In this document: piece after piece, positions 6,563 to 7,908 of the stretch
Layout of the letters: every line of letters begins with the position of its first letter
Numbering within the stretch: position 1 is the first letter of the stretch
Origin: Planctomycetaceae bacterium
GTDB lineage: Bacteria; Planctomycetota; Planctomycetia; Planctomycetales; Planctomycetaceae
DNA length: 7,908 nucleotides
Reading direction: 5' to 3'
NCBI GenBank assembly: GCA_016765335.1
Contig: JAESQE010000161.1
Coordinates: 9,190 to 17,097 of the forward strand
Notes under the pieces: generated by a model
What the model saw: only the letters and a program-made list of their open reading frames with translations
Databases searched by the model: none
What the model was told of the DNA's origin: nothing
Program-made: the position numbers and the translations under genes

Positions 6563-7714
6563 ATGTCCAGATCACGCAGGCAATCTGAAACGTTGGAGTC
6601 AGGTTCGGATTCCTTTCTCGATATTGTCGCCAATATTGTTGGGATTCTTATTATCCTGATTGTTATTGCGGGAGTGCGCGTGAGTCAGGCACCAGTACAA
6701 AATGTTGCTGTTGCTTCAGTGATTGAACAGGCCCCGCCGCAAGTTGACATTTCATTACCTGCTCCTTCGGAAATCATTCAACCTGAAACAATTATTGCAG
6801 AAGAATTGGTTCCAGAACCAGTGATTTCTTTTGAAATTTCACTCGGGCAGGAGAGATCGTTTCAGCCCTTGGGTGATCATTCTTTGATTCAAAAGCATGA
6901 AAAAACTCTTGCACAGAATCAGGCAGAGCAGAAAAGGCTCTCCAGTCTTTCGGCTACAGCGTTATTGCATAAAAAGAAAAATGAGACTTTTGAGAAGTCA
7001 TTGAACATGGCGAGGCTCGAACTGGCTGCTTTGGAGAAATCTCAGAAATCGGTTGTTGCGTCCAAGCGAACTGATGCACAAGATTTGAAAGGCAGGCTTG
7101 TGCACAGTCTTGCGGATCTTGATCAACAGTTGGTGAAAGTTCAACGGGATCAGCAGCCAGCCGCTGCGATTCAGCATTCGATCTTGCCTGTTGGTCAATT
7201 GGTGTCCGGGCAGGAATGGCATTTTGAATTACGGGCAGGGCGTGTGAGTTATATTCCGCTTAATGAATTGATGGATCAAATGAAAACCAGGATCACGCAA
7301 AAAGCGAGCTGGATTGTACGGTATGAAGTTTATGAAGGACTACTTGGTCCGACTGCTGGTTACCACATCAAATTCAAAGCCTCTCGGCAGAAGCGATCTT
7401 TATCTCAGGAGCTGACTTATGGTTCAAGCCAAGTGATGATCGGTCTGGATCAGTGGGAACTGGTCCCTTCAAGTGATGAATTTCGGGAAACAGCCAAGCA
7501 GGCACTCAAAAATAATTCGCTGTTTCGCTCTGAGCTGCAACGCATTTCTTCAAAAGATACGATCACCTTTTGGGTCTACCCGGATAGTTTTTCGCTTTAT
7601 CAGAAACTAGTCAAAATTGTGCATCAACAACACCAGCAGGTCGCAGCCCGCCCTCTCCCCGTCGGTCGTTCAATTTCCGGCAGCCCCCATGGTTCGCGTT
7701 CAGTCAGCCAGTAA
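6563..7714 (+). CDS. ExbD-like single-pass protein with conserved membrane Asp, coiled coil and periplasmic domain
   Basis: The 383-residue protein has a basic N-terminus (MSRSRRQ), one membrane helix (about 18-39) and a Pro/Glu/Ile-rich stretch (about 50-105). A predicted coiled coil follows (about 106-197), then a C-terminal alpha/beta domain (about 207-360) and a short tail rich in Pro, Gly and Ser. The helix start SFLDIVANIVGILIILIVI fits the ExbD/TolR pattern PFIDVMLVLLIIFMV, putting Asp20 at the proton-carrying position. The strand-helix-strand from ITFWVYPDS to VAARPLP (334-366) matches the end of the ExbD periplasmic fold by eye. There is no OmpA-like peptidoglycan-binding motif as in MotB. 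ATG 6563 is the first start after an in-frame stop at 6530; only a weak AGAAG lies upstream. As last gene of the operon it probably supplies the proton-binding half of a heterodimer with the preceding product. Confidence 0.86.
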   Translation: MSRSRRQSETLESGSDSFLDIVANIVGILIILIVIAGVRVSQAPVQNVAVASVIEQAPPQVDISLPAPSEIIQPETIIAEELVPEPVISFEISLGQERSFQPLGDHSLIQKHEKTLAQNQAEQKRLSSLSATALLHKKKNETFEKSLNMARLELAALEKSQKSVVASKRTDAQDLKGRLVHSLADLDQQLVKVQRDQQPAAAIQHSILPVGQLVSGQEWHFELRAGRVSYIPLNELMDQMKTRITQKASWIVRYEVYEGLLGPTAGYHIKFKASRQKRSLSQELTYGSSQVMIGLDQWELVPSSDEFRETAKQALKNNSLFRSELQRISSKDTITFWVYPDSFSLYQKLVKIVHQQHQQVAARPLPVGRSISGSPHGSRSVSQ

Positions 7715-7908
7715 TTAGTCGATCCTGAAAACTCTTTTAGCCTTTGCCTGTTTCATCACTCTGGTAGGGTCTTTACACACACAGCAGACCCTACTATTGC
7801 AACTAGCGTTAAATGGCAGACAGTTTAATGATTTTGGAATATGATTTCCCGGCGACTCACCCAACATAGCCGGTATCAAACAGGAGAGATCTGAATAAAC
7901 CACGGAGT
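7715..7908. other. Noncoding tail after the ExbD-like operon
   Basis: No gene is supported in these 194 bases. They contain a hairpin (7762-7796) and, at the right edge, AAACCACGGAGT (7897-7908). An AGGAG at 7882-7886 has no start codon after it within the window. No U-run terminator follows the operon here, so transcription may end beyond the edge or at the hairpin by another mechanism. Confidence 0.5.
7762..7796. repeat. Imperfect 11-bp hairpin, candidate dispersed intergenic repeat
   Basis: GTAGGGTCT (7764-7772) and AGACCCTAC (7786-7794) are exact reverse complements around a 13-base loop (TTACACACACAGC). A G-U and a T-A pair extend the stem to 11 bp. Neither strand has a U-run next to it, which argues against a classic intrinsic terminator, though it lies 47 bases past the operon's stop codon. 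The form fits a REP-like palindromic unit; only one copy is visible here. Confidence 0.45.

Noticed and set aside
6049..6633. A 194-codon minus-strand frame spanning the end of the first ExbD-like gene and the start of the second
   Set aside because: It is antisense to two supported genes, rich in Arg, His and Cys as expected for a shadow frame, and shows no domain.
3230..7714. Zorya anti-phage defence system (ZorAB)
   Set aside because: The channel tail is ZorA-like in layout, but there are two ExbD-like proteins without a peptidoglycan-binding OmpA-type domain, and no ZorC, ZorD or ZorE-like gene in the window.
3230..7714. Classical TonB-ExbB-ExbD or flagellar MotAB operon
   Set aside because: No TonB or receptor gene is present, MotB's peptidoglycan-binding motif is absent, and the ExbD-like proteins are two to four times the usual ExbD length.
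7715..7903. A 62-codon minus-strand frame in the right-hand tail
   Set aside because: It is built across the hairpin repeat and has no recognisable protein features or ribosome site.

Overview
The window looks like a chromosomal segment of a planctomycete, in broad terms the Gimesia/Rubinisphaera-type lineages, although genus is not determined. Two things point there. The left gene is a PVC-superphylum-type fusion of a beta-propeller 'membrane-bound dehydrogenase' module, HEAT-like repeats and a C-terminal CxxCH cytochrome domain. The right half is a three-gene ExbB/ExbD-like cluster with sequence features I associate with planctomycetes. Base composition looks moderate, and all four real genes lie on the + strand. 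No tRNA, rRNA, CRISPR array, transposase or phage gene is visible.

Layout: (1) The 3' part of the large secreted haem-binding protein gene runs from the left edge to 2912. Its reading frame is open to the window edge, so the true start lies upstream. (2) A 317-base gap (2913-3229) carries a GGGGACAGG-type motif plus a G/C-rich hairpin that look like dispersed repeat material, a strong rho-independent terminator, and an 8-bp inverted repeat 31 bases before the next start codon. (3) A probable operon follows. It encodes a MotA/TolQ/ExbB-type proton-channel subunit with four predicted membrane helices and a long cytoplasmic coiled-coil tail (3230-4555). Next come two single-pass proteins with N-terminal ExbD-like membrane helices followed by periplasmic coiled coils and alpha/beta domains (4636-6516 and 6563-7714). 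(4) A short noncoding tail holds an imperfect 11-bp hairpin without a U-run and ends in a motif that recurs in dispersed repeats of many bacteria.

The three operon genes are best read together as a proton-driven, 5:2-type rotary motor or energy transducer. The first gene would make the pentameric channel and the other two the inner dimer. The two putative ExbD-like subunits are not equivalent. The last gene keeps the aspartate at the start of the membrane helix (FLDI, Asp20, matching the ExbD/TolR proton-carrying Asp in PFID). The middle gene has alanine at the same place (PFLA, Ala19). In both proteins a long coiled coil separates the membrane helix from the ExbD-like periplasmic domain, and the middle protein appears to have a second such domain at its C-terminus. 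I infer a heterodimeric, extended, asymmetric stator or transducer. Its target is unknown and nothing in the window identifies it.
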